DNA of 13,892 bases from an uncultured Eubacteriales bacterium (lineage in GTDB: Bacteria > Bacillota > Clostridia > Christensenellales > Aristaeellaceae): the NCBI GenBank assembly GCA_944353735.1, contig CALVPU010000098.1, forward strand, positions 1 to 13,892. The letters run 5' to 3'. How positions within the stretch are numbered: the first letter of the stretch is position 1; every line of letters starts with the position of its first letter. The notes under the pieces were generated by a model. That model saw only the letters and a program-made list of their open reading frames with translations. It was not told where the DNA came from and did not search any database. The position numbers were made by a program, and so were the translations under genes. Below, piece after piece: positions 8,628-13,892 of the stretch.

Positions 8628-8957
8628 GGTCGGTAGCCGTCGTTGGAATTGACTCGCAGCGGTCCGCGCGCAATTCAGGTGGCAAGCAGGCGCGGCTCCA
8701 AACGCATTTCTTTGCGACCTTGCGTCTGCATTGGCGCGGTAGCGATGTGCAGGCACGCGACCGCTGTGCGCTGGCGGTTGGTTCGTCCGGCATGCCGCCG
8801 CGCCGTCTGGCGGACAGGTTCGATGCGGCTGAATTGCATCGGGCGCTCGACAGTGGCGCGCCGAACCGTGTGCGCTGCCGCCGCGGCGGTCGCTTGCGCG
8901 CCGGCATTTGCGCGCGCCGCGCGGCAAATCCTTTCCTTTTCAGACAAGGGTGACCGT
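8628..8957. other. Gene-poor gap between convergent genes
   Basis: 330 bp between the stop of the M23 gene and the stop of the XRE regulator gene. Open frames exist on both strands, but none has a ribosome binding site, a recognisable domain or a sensible composition. The sequence is GC-rich and contains a perfect 12-bp palindrome CCGCCGCGGCGG at 8878-8889. A possible terminator lies at the right end. Its texture resembles the low-complexity part of the preceding gene, so it may be decayed sequence. Confidence 0.5.
8907..8942 (+). terminator. Possible terminator of the M23 gene
   Basis: TTTGCGCGC (8907-8915) pairs with GCGC-G-GCAAA (8919-8928) with one bulged G and a short loop. A pyrimidine- and T-rich stretch (TCCTTTCCTTTT) follows. 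It lies about 280 bp past the stop codon, and the T run is interrupted, so the call is tentative. Confidence 0.4.
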
Positions 8958-10019
8958 TCATGCGCTGCCGTTCGCGTTGCTCTCGTCGAGCAGTGCGCGC
9001 CAGCGCGGGTCGTCCCGGAGGAAGGCAAAGTCATCCGAGCGGAAGGCCGCGAGCAGCCCCTCGCGCACGGATCGCGCGACCTCCTCGCGGACCTCCTTGA
9101 ACGGCACGTCGGCGTAGAGCGGCGCGCGCGCAAAGCTGTGCAGGTCGGAGGCGCTCTCGAGCAGCTCGCGCGCGATTTCGATCACGGCGCCGGCGTCCTT
9201 CTCGGCGAGCGCCGGCTCGAGCAGGCAGCAGGCCTCGTAGTAGCGCCCCATCTCAAAGCAGCGCGCGAGCTCGGACTGCTTCTGCGCGAACATCCGTGCG
9301 CGGACCGGATCGCCCTGCTTCATGGCCAGCATGGACAGGTTGGAAAGCGTGGCGGCGGCTACCTGATATTCCGCGAACAGCAGCTCCTCGAGGGCGCGGT
9401 ATGCCTCCTGCGCGCGGCCCGTCTCCGCGAAAATCTGCGCACGGCGGCGCTTCTTCTCGGGGTTTTCGTCGGAAAAGTAGTCGAGCATCGCCTCCGCTTC
9501 GCCATAATTCCGCTTGCGCATATAGAAGGAATACAGGGAATCAGCCGCCGCGCGGCGCGCGCGCTCGCCGCCCTCTTCCAGCGCGCGCGTGTACAGGGCG
9601 CGGATGGGCTCGTCGTATGCGTCGGCGTCGGGAATCTCCTGCGGCGCCAGCCGCCGCGCATCCAGGACCACTGCGAGCTGCCACGCCAGCTCGGCGCTGT
9701 TGGGATAGTTCTCCAGCTTGGACTTCGCCCACGCGAAGACCTCGGCGTACGGCTTTTCGCCGAACATGGCGTCCATCTCGCGGACGATGGCGGCGATTTC
9801 TTCCGGCGACGGTTCGGCGCGGAAGGACAGCAGCGCGTCCGTGGTGACGCCCAGCAGACGGGCGATGGGCTTGAGCAGCGCGATGTCCGGCAGGCACTTG
9901 CCGTTCTCCCACTTGTTGACCGCGGAGGCCGTCACGCCCAGCCGGTCCGCCATTTCCTCCTGCGTGATGCCCATTTCGGCGCGCCTGCGGCGAATGACCG
10001 ATCCAATTTCCATTTCCAT
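8958..10019 (-). CDS. XRE-family transcriptional regulator with TPR-like C-terminus
   Basis: Cytoplasmic DNA-binding regulator of 353 residues. The start ATG at 10019 follows AAAGGAGGAGG at 5-8 nt spacing; the open frame extends further upstream but only over the terminator and the next gene. An XRE/Cro-type helix-turn-helix occupies residues 5-60 (IGSVIRRRRAEMGITQEEMA, then SAVNKWENGKCLPD). The rest is helical, with pairs of helices such as SLYSFYMRKRNYGEAEAMLD and AQIFAETGRAQEAYRALEEL that look like tetratricopeptide repeats, from about residue 85 to 320. HTH-TPR proteins include peptide-sensing RRNPP regulators, but no small peptide gene is visible next to it. The target is unknown. It is separated from the hydrogenase cassette by a terminator and has its own promoter. 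Confidence 0.88.
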   Translation of the reverse strand: MEMEIGSVIRRRRAEMGITQEEMADRLGVTASAVNKWENGKCLPDIALLKPIARLLGVTTDALLSFRAEPSPEEIAAIVREMDAMFGEKPYAEVFAWAKSKLENYPNSAELAWQLAVVLDARRLAPQEIPDADAYDEPIRALYTRALEEGGERARRAAADSLYSFYMRKRNYGEAEAMLDYFSDENPEKKRRRAQIFAETGRAQEAYRALEELLFAEYQVAAATLSNLSMLAMKQGDPVRARMFAQKQSELARCFEMGRYYEACCLLEPALAEKDAGAVIEIARELLESASDLHSFARAPLYADVPFKEVREEVARSVREGLLAAFRSDDFAFLRDDPRWRALLDESNANGSA

Positions 10020-10042
10020 CGTTTCCTCCTCCTTTCGGAAAT

Positions 10043-10071
10043 ATTGTACCAAAAGAACGCCGAAGGCGCAA
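10043..10071 (-). promoter_or_regulatory. Promoter of the XRE regulator gene
   Basis: On the minus strand TTGCGC (10071-10066) is followed after 17 nt by TACAAT (10048-10043) with an extended -10 TG (TGGTACAAT). The start point would be near 10036, giving a short leader that holds the ribosome binding site. The -35 element lies in the loop and stem of the terminator of the upstream operon. Confidence 0.65.
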
Positions 10072-10084
10072 CGGAGCCTTCGGC
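10049..10084 (-). terminator. Terminator of the ferredoxin-hydrogenase-phosphatase operon
   Basis: On the minus strand GCCGAAGG (10084-10077) pairs perfectly with CCTTCGGC (10066-10059) around a 10-nt loop and is followed by GTTCTTTT. It sits 30 bp past the stop of the SpoIIE-type phosphatase gene. Confidence 0.8.
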
Positions 10085-10114
10085 ACAGGCGCGGCGACGG
10101 AATGTGCGCGCCGC

Positions 10115-11284
10115 TCAATAATAGCGCACGGACACGCGCTTGCCCATCTGCTCGAGGCTCTTGGAGCGCCGGTCGATCAGCTGGAACTTCACGCCGAATG
10201 CCAGCGAGAGTTTCGGGTTCTGGTGGGCGGGATTCATGGCGCAGCCGACGAAGAAGTTGATGTCCGTCGCCGGGTCGAAGAGCTCGCGGGCGATGCGCGA
10301 CGCGCCGTCGCGGCCCTTTTCCCACGATGCGCTCAGCCGCGTGCCGGAGAGGTACTCGTCGGCATATTCGAGCACGCGCGAGATGGTCACCACCGCTTCG
10401 GTTGCCAGATCGACGCCGGGCAGGTTGTAGATCGGCGGCAGGTCGCTGTCGGCATAGTCAAGAGATGCCGTCAGCTCGCTGCCCAGATAGCGCGCGGCGA
10501 TCTTGTTCGTCGTGCCTCCGCAGACGATCCGCGTGCCCGTCTGCGCGAAGAACTCGCCGAGCATCAGGTTGTCGAGCCCGCGCGAGGATGGCGGACCGAT
10601 CATCATATTCGCGGTGCGGCGGCGGCACAGGCGCATCACCGCTACGGACGTGTCGTCGCCGGGACGACCGTGGTAGAGGCGGTTGCATTCCGATGCCAGC
10701 ATGCGCGCGATCTGCTTGGCGGTCAGGTCTGGGGAGTAGTGCGCCTCGAGGAAGCGGATGATGTTTTCCCGCTCCCAACCGAAGGCGTATTCCTCGCCGA
10801 TGCCGGCGTAGATGGCGCCGTCGCTCATCACCACGAGCACGTCGTTTTCCTGCGCCTCGAACTTGCTCTCATAGATCTTCTTGCCCTCGATCATGCGCGG
10901 CGCGTAGGCGAAATCGAAGTTGCGTCCGTCGCGCAGCACCACGGTGTGCGGGTTGTCGAACCGCGTCAGTTCCACATAGCGTTGGTCGCGGATCTTGACG
11001 ATGGTGAATGTCGAGTAGGCGATCTTGCGCACGCTGCACTCCGGAAGGGTGCGGACGATGGTGTTGACGCACTCCTCCACGGACATGCCGCCGGCGCTCA
11101 TCGTCGCCAGAATCTGGGAGGTGAGCGTCGCCAGAATATTCGCCTTGACGCCGCTGCCCAGTCCGTCGGCGAGCACGCAGATGGCGGTGCCGTCGTCCGC
11201 GGCGAACACCACGCGGTCGCCGCAGAGCTGTTCGCCCGCCTTGATGAGGCTGATGTAGCCGGAATCGATGCACAGGTCATTCAT
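10115..11284 (-). CDS. SpoIIE-type PP2C serine/threonine phosphatase
   Basis: Cytoplasmic phosphatase of 389 residues, expected to remove phosphate from serine or threonine of a partner protein such as an anti-sigma-factor antagonist. The PP2C/SpoIIE domain covers about residues 1-219. Metal-binding positions are visible: Asp23 (CGDRVV), Asp40 (LADGLGSG), Asp155 (VMSDGAI) and Asp210-Asp211 (RPGDDTSVAV). A further 165 residues at the C-terminus (CGGTTNKIAARYLGSEL, then LPPIYNLPGVDLATE) belong to no domain I recognise and may be specific to this hydrogenase-linked subgroup. There is no transmembrane segment, unlike true SpoIIE. The start ATG overlaps the end of the hydrogenase-like gene by 8 bp, so the two are translationally coupled and probably made in step. 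No anti-sigma kinase or antagonist gene is in the window, so the substrate is unknown. Confidence 0.9.
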   Translation of the reverse strand: MNDLCIDSGYISLIKAGEQLCGDRVVFAADDGTAICVLADGLGSGVKANILATLTSQILATMSAGGMSVEECVNTIVRTLPECSVRKIAYSTFTIVKIRDQRYVELTRFDNPHTVVLRDGRNFDFAYAPRMIEGKKIYESKFEAQENDVLVVMSDGAIYAGIGEEYAFGWERENIIRFLEAHYSPDLTAKQIARMLASECNRLYHGRPGDDTSVAVMRLCRRRTANMMIGPPSSRGLDNLMLGEFFAQTGTRIVCGGTTNKIAARYLGSELTASLDYADSDLPPIYNLPGVDLATEAVVTISRVLEYADEYLSGTRLSASWEKGRDGASRIARELFDPATDINFFVGCAMNPAHQNPKLSLAFGVKFQLIDRRSKSLEQMGKRVSVRYY

Positions 11285-12635
11285 CGTCTTGCACCGCCTC
11301 TTTGAGCTTTACCAGCATGACCTTGGTCTCCGCCGTCGTCTCGCCGAGGATGGAGGCGATGTTCTGCACCACGCGCATCTGCCGCTCGATGAGCTGGTCT
11401 GCCGCTTCGAGCGTGTTGTCCACGACCTCGCGGGAATGGCGCTCCGCCTTCTCGCGCAGGTACGGCAGGCACATCTCCATCTGCGCCTTGCCCTGACAGA
11501 TCGCCGACGCCATCTCGCGGCAGGTAGGGTAGCCGCAGCAGCCGCAGTTGAGCGCCAGTTCCGCCGTGTGCTTGTTGAGCTTTACCAGCACGCTTTGCAG
11601 CTGTTCCTCGTCCGGCATGGTGCGGGCGACCGGGTCGGGCAGGTGCATCTTGTCGACAGGCAGCCGCGAGGTAATGCCGTAGTCGTTTTCGCCGGCATAG
11701 GAATTGATAACCACCGTGCCGCCGACGCGGTTTTCGTAGCGGTTGCGGCGGATGGCGGGACCGTTGACACAGCTGCCCTCGCAGGCGGTCATTTCCAGAA
11801 AGACCTTCGACACGCGGCCCTGACGCATCTCGTCGAGCGCGGCGATGCAGTCGCCTACGCCGTCGACGGACACGCGGTTCCAGCCCGGCTCGCGCGTCAT
11901 GGACTTGACAATGCCGTCCTGACGCGGATAGCGCCGCGCGCGATAGCCGCCGCGCATCGCGCGAATGCCGCGATTGACCGGCACGACGCCCGCCTCGTGC
12001 ATCCAGTTCTTGACCTCGTTGAACAGCAGCACCGAATCGCAGCATTGCGTGTCCAGCGCCTCCGCTTCCTTGGCGTAGCACGGTCCGATGAACACGATGA
12101 ACGCGCCCGGGTGCTGGTCGCGCAGCAGGCGGCAGTGGACCTCCATCGGCGACTGCACCGGCGCGAGGTACTTGAGCATCTCGGGATAATATTTCTGAAT
12201 CAGCAGATTGATCGGCGGGCAGCTCGATGAGATCAGCACGTCCGTCTCGCCGGACGCCATGATCTTCTCGTACTCGCGGCTGACGATTTCTGCGCCGATG
12301 GCGGTCTCCTGCGCATCGGCGAAACCCAGCTGGACGAGCGCCTCGCGCAGATCCTCGATGGAGCCGACGTCGAAGTCGGCGATGAACGACGGCGCGACAC
12401 TGGCGATGACCTCGCGACCGGCGCGGATCTGGCGGCGAATGCGCTCGACTTCGCCGCGGTCCTCATTCTGCCCGTGGCGCGGGCATGCAACGATGCATTC
12501 GCCGCACTGGATGCATTCCTCCTCGATGATCTCGGCGTGCCCGTCGCAGTAGCGAATCGCCTTGATGAGGCAGTTGCGGATGCACTTGTAGCAGTCGCGG
12601 CAGTTGACTTCGCTCAGATGGATGACCTGGACCAT
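11277..12635 (-). CDS. [FeFe]-hydrogenase-like iron-sulfur protein, putative sensory type
   Basis: Cytoplasmic iron-sulfur protein of 452 residues. It starts at an ATG with GGGAGGGG upstream. Domains in order: two [4Fe-4S] ferredoxin motifs (Cys12, 15, 18, 22 and Cys41, 44, 47, 51); an [FeFe]-hydrogenase H domain (about 75-330); an Fe4S4 motif (Cys364, 367, 372 and probably 389, CGCCGYPTC); and a C-terminal coiled coil (about 390-450). The four cysteines that bind the H-cluster cubane are kept: Cys139 (SSSCPP), Cys186 (GPCYAKE), Cys285 and Cys289 (EMTACEGSC). The cysteine before Cys139 that relays protons in catalytic enzymes is Ser138. Group C sensory hydrogenases linked to phosphatases have this kind of architecture, though many carry a PAS domain, absent here. 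H2 or redox sensing is inferred from this and from the coupled phosphatase gene. HydEFG maturases are not in the window. Confidence 0.88.
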   Translation of the reverse strand: MVQVIHLSEVNCRDCYKCIRNCLIKAIRYCDGHAEIIEEECIQCGECIVACPRHGQNEDRGEVERIRRQIRAGREVIASVAPSFIADFDVGSIEDLREALVQLGFADAQETAIGAEIVSREYEKIMASGETDVLISSSCPPINLLIQKYYPEMLKYLAPVQSPMEVHCRLLRDQHPGAFIVFIGPCYAKEAEALDTQCCDSVLLFNEVKNWMHEAGVVPVNRGIRAMRGGYRARRYPRQDGIVKSMTREPGWNRVSVDGVGDCIAALDEMRQGRVSKVFLEMTACEGSCVNGPAIRRNRYENRVGGTVVINSYAGENDYGITSRLPVDKMHLPDPVARTMPDEEQLQSVLVKLNKHTAELALNCGCCGYPTCREMASAICQGKAQMEMCLPYLREKAERHSREVVDNTLEAADQLIERQMRVVQNIASILGETTAETKVMLVKLKEAVQDDE

Positions 12636-12680
12636 CGCCTCTCCCCTCCCGTGCCCGCGCCGGAAACCAGCGCTGCGTCC

Positions 12681-12699
12681 AATTGTGGGTATAACAATT
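12681..12699. promoter_or_regulatory. Operator-like inverted repeat upstream of the hydrogenase-like gene
   Basis: AATTGT (12681-12686) and ACAATT (12694-12699) form a perfect inverted repeat with a 7-nt spacer, in an AT-rich island 46 bp upstream of the hydrogenase-like start codon. The TTGT...ACAA half-sites resemble those of Rex, but the spacing is N7 where Rex sites have N10, so I do not assign it to Rex. It may be a repressor site or part of a weak internal promoter. Confidence 0.35.
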
Positions 12700-12731
12700 C
12701 AGCCGGAGGGCAGACGCGCCGCCGGCTGAAT
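12697..12731 (-). other. Perfect 10-bp hairpin between ferredoxin and hydrogenase-like genes
   Basis: ATTCAGCCGG (12697-12706) and CCGGCTGAAT (12722-12731) pair perfectly around a 15-nt loop. No T-run follows on either strand, so it is not a classical terminator. It could be an mRNA processing or stability element that sets different levels for the two genes, or a weak terminator. It abuts the inverted repeat at 12681-12699. Confidence 0.6.
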
Positions 12732-12749
12732 GCTCATGCGCCGATTTTA

Positions 12750-12989
12750 TCAGACTTTTGTCAGAACTTCCTTGTTGAACAGCTCGTCGACCGCTTCGGG
12801 GGCGATGGAGTGGGTCGTGCCGTCGATCGTCACACAGACGCCCTCGCCGCAGTGGCCCATGCAGAACTTGCCGCCAAGCTCGACCTTGTCCGACAGATTG
12901 TGCTCCGCGACCAGCTCCTTGAAGCGGTCGACGACGCGCTTGGATCCCAGCAGGTGGCAGGTGCTCCCGACGCAGATGGTAACCTTCAT
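12750..12989 (-). CDS. [2Fe-2S] thioredoxin-like ferredoxin (NuoE/HydC C-terminal type)
   Basis: Small electron carrier of 79 residues with the thioredoxin-like [2Fe-2S] fold found in NuoE and HydC-type subunits. The four cluster ligands match the family pattern C-x4-C and C-x3-C: Cys6, Cys11 (CVGSTC), Cys43 and Cys47 (CMGHC); Cys52 is an extra one. The start at 12989 is chosen because the protein begins with MKVTICVGSTC, as in homologues, and AAAGGA lies about 10 nt upstream. The longer frame to 13049 would read through the promoter, and the ATG at 12998 is too close to the ribosome binding site. The stop TGA is followed directly by an in-frame TAA. It is first in the cassette with the hydrogenase-like protein and phosphatase, and probably passes electrons to or from that protein. 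Confidence 0.9.
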   Translation of the reverse strand: MKVTICVGSTCHLLGSKRVVDRFKELVAEHNLSDKVELGGKFCMGHCGEGVCVTIDGTTHSIAPEAVDELFNKEVLTKV

Positions 12990-13037
12990 GTAAATCATTT
13001 CCTTTCCGATGGATTGCAAGTGCACGTTCGCCCTCTT

Positions 13038-13066
13038 ATCATAGCACATGCAGCGTTAAGAAACAA
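13038..13066 (-). promoter_or_regulatory. Promoter of the ferredoxin-hydrogenase-phosphatase cassette
   Basis: On the minus strand TTGTTT (13066-13061), a 17-nt spacer, and TATGAT (13043-13038) with an extended -10 TG (TGCTATGAT). Transcription would begin near 13031, about 40 nt before the ferredoxin start codon. Confidence 0.7.
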
Positions 13067-13092
13067 GGCGGCGCGCTCACTGCCGCGTTCGG

Positions 13093-13113
13093 AAAAGCGC
13101 GTTCCCGCCGCGC
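13093..13113 (-). terminator. Likely terminator of the phosphodiesterase gene
   Basis: On the minus strand GCGCG (13113-13109) pairs with CGCGC (13101-13097) around a 7-nt loop, followed by TTTT. The stem is short but all G-C. It lies 33 bp past the stop codon and upstream of the next promoter. Confidence 0.45.
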
Positions 13114-13145
13114 GGTGGCTGTCCGTGCGCGCGGCAAGCGCAGGA

Positions 13146-13877
13146 TCATTCGGTCATTTCCTTGAGGATGGCGAGCGCGCGGTCGGGGTAGTTGGTGATG
13201 ATGCGGTCGGCGCCGGCGCGGATGGTGTCGCGCAGGTCCTTTTCCTCGTTGACCGTCCACGGGTTGACCTCCAGCCCCAGCGCGTGCGCGTGCGCGCATT
13301 CGCCTTCGATCTGCAGCTCGGAGAAGTGGGGATGGATGGCGTTCATGCCGAGGTTGTGGGCGTAATCCCACGGGCGAATCAGCGTGGCGTCGTAGAGCGT
13401 GCCGCACTTGAGGGTGGGATCGAGCTGCTTGAGGTAGAGCAGGCTGTGGTGGTTGAAACTGGAATAGAGGATGCGGTCGGACATGCCCATCTTCGCGGCG
13501 AGCTCGACGCACTTCTCCTCAAGGTGTGGATAGCGGATGCGGCTGTTCTTCAACTCGACGTTGATGTGCAGTCCATAAGGCTTGAGCAGCTCGTAGACCT
13601 CGCCGAGCGTCGGTACGGTGGCGTTCTTGTACTCCGGGTGCGTCTTGTTGAAGCGATGCTTCTTCAGTTCGGCGGTCGTCATCTCGCAGATCAGCCCGCT
13701 GCCGTCCGAAACGCGGTCGATGGTCTCGTCGTGGGCGACGATCAATTCACCGTCCTTGCAGACGTGCACGTCCAGTTCCACGCCGTAAGCACCCATCTTC
13801 GCCGCCAGCCCGAACGCCTCGAGCGCGTTTTCCGCCGCGTAGCCCGACGCCCCGCGAGGGCCGTAGAGGACCTGCAT
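13146..13877 (-). CDS. Glycerophosphodiester phosphodiesterase-family protein, first catalytic His replaced
   Basis: TIM-barrel protein of 243 residues, the usual size of cytoplasmic UgpQ-type enzymes that split glycerophosphodiesters into sn-glycerol-3-phosphate and an alcohol. The ATG at 13877 is preferred over the TTG at 13883 because GGAGG is 8 nt upstream of the ATG and only 2 nt from the TTG. Family motifs: RGASGY near the N-terminus, metal ligands Glu34 and Asp36 (VELDVH), His49 (AHDETIDR), Glu108 and Lys110 (NVELKN), the NPWTVN segment and the C-terminal GADRIITNYPD. In active members the N-terminal motif reads HRGASGYxPENT; here it is PRGASGYAAENA. The general acid/base His is Pro7 (codon CCT, one base from CAT) and the later Pro is Ala15. 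There is no signal peptide. The fold is certain; activity is doubtful. Confidence 0.9.
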   Translation of the reverse strand: MQVLYGPRGASGYAAENALEAFGLAAKMGAYGVELDVHVCKDGELIVAHDETIDRVSDGSGLICEMTTAELKKHRFNKTHPEYKNATVPTLGEVYELLKPYGLHINVELKNSRIRYPHLEEKCVELAAKMGMSDRILYSSFNHHSLLYLKQLDPTLKCGTLYDATLIRPWDYAHNLGMNAIHPHFSELQIEGECAHAHALGLEVNPWTVNEEKDLRDTIRAGADRIITNYPDRALAILKEMTE

Positions 13878-13892
13878 GGTCAAGGCCTCCTC

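Noticed and set aside
8628..8957. Small gene or frameshifted continuation of the M23 protein
   Set aside because: The M23 domain ends normally before the TAA at 8625. The frames beyond lack a ribosome binding site and any recognisable motif.
10020..10325. Upstream extension of the XRE regulator to 455 residues
   Set aside because: It would cover the promoter, the terminator and the end of the phosphatase gene, while the ATG at 10019 has an excellent ribosome binding site and starts the HTH domain.
8643..12230. Long plus-strand frames opposite the regulator, phosphatase and hydrogenase-like genes
   Set aside because: His/Arg/Val-rich reverse-frame translations without domains. The minus-strand genes have ribosome binding sites, motifs and coupling.
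12681..12699. Rex repressor binding site
   Set aside because: The half-sites TTGT and ACAA fit, but the spacer is 7 nt rather than 10, so it is recorded only as an unassigned inverted repeat.

Overview
The window looks like chromosome from a GC-rich, low-G+C-relative Gram-positive (Clostridia-type, anaerobic Bacillota) bacterium. The evidence is strong AAGGAGG-type ribosome binding sites, sigma-A-type promoters with TGn extended -10 elements, a WalR/PhoP-like two-component system, GerMN (sporulation/germination-type) domains, a SpoIIE-type phosphatase linked to an [FeFe]-hydrogenase-like protein, and no oxygen-dependent enzymes. PTATP-type linkers in exported proteins recall Christensenellales-like lineages, but that placement is only a guess. 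No rRNA, tRNA, CRISPR array, transposase or phage gene was seen.

Layout, left to right. (1) 2-1330 (+): C-terminal three quarters of a glutamine-dependent asparagine synthetase, cut by the window edge. (2) 1314-5082 (-): a cell-envelope signalling operon, response regulator > sensor kinase > lipoprotein with three GerMN-like domains, the same order as actinobacterial mtrA-mtrB-lpqB. (3) 5083-5316: divergent promoter region. (4) 5317-6837 (+): secreted D,D-carboxypeptidase (PBP5/DacF type) with a C-terminal membrane anchor and an arginine-rich cytoplasmic tail, followed by a strong terminator. (5) 6909-8627 (+): membrane-anchored M23 (LytM) protein whose reading frame carries about 340 extra, basic, internally repeated residues before the membrane helix; its ribosome binding site lies in the 3' arm of the terminator. 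(6) 8628-8957: gene-poor gap between convergent genes. (7) 8958-10019 (-): XRE-type regulator with a helical-repeat C-terminus. (8) 10115-12989 (-): redox/hydrogen-sensing type cassette, [2Fe-2S] thioredoxin-like ferredoxin > [FeFe]-hydrogenase-like protein > SpoIIE/PP2C phosphatase. (9) 13146-13877 (-): glycerophosphodiester phosphodiesterase-like protein in which the first catalytic His is replaced by Pro.

How the genes may work together. Regions 2-5 form an envelope neighbourhood: a WalRK/MtrAB-like system with a lipoprotein partner, divergent from a peptidoglycan carboxypeptidase and a possible endopeptidase or SpoIIQ-like factor. Region 8 is the most interesting. The hydrogenase-like protein keeps all four cysteines that hold the H-cluster cubane but has lost the proton-relay cysteine, and it is translationally coupled to a PP2C phosphatase. 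This fits a redox or H2 sensor that signals by protein dephosphorylation rather than a bulk H2-evolving enzyme. Long open frames on the strands opposite these genes are by-products of GC-rich codon bias.
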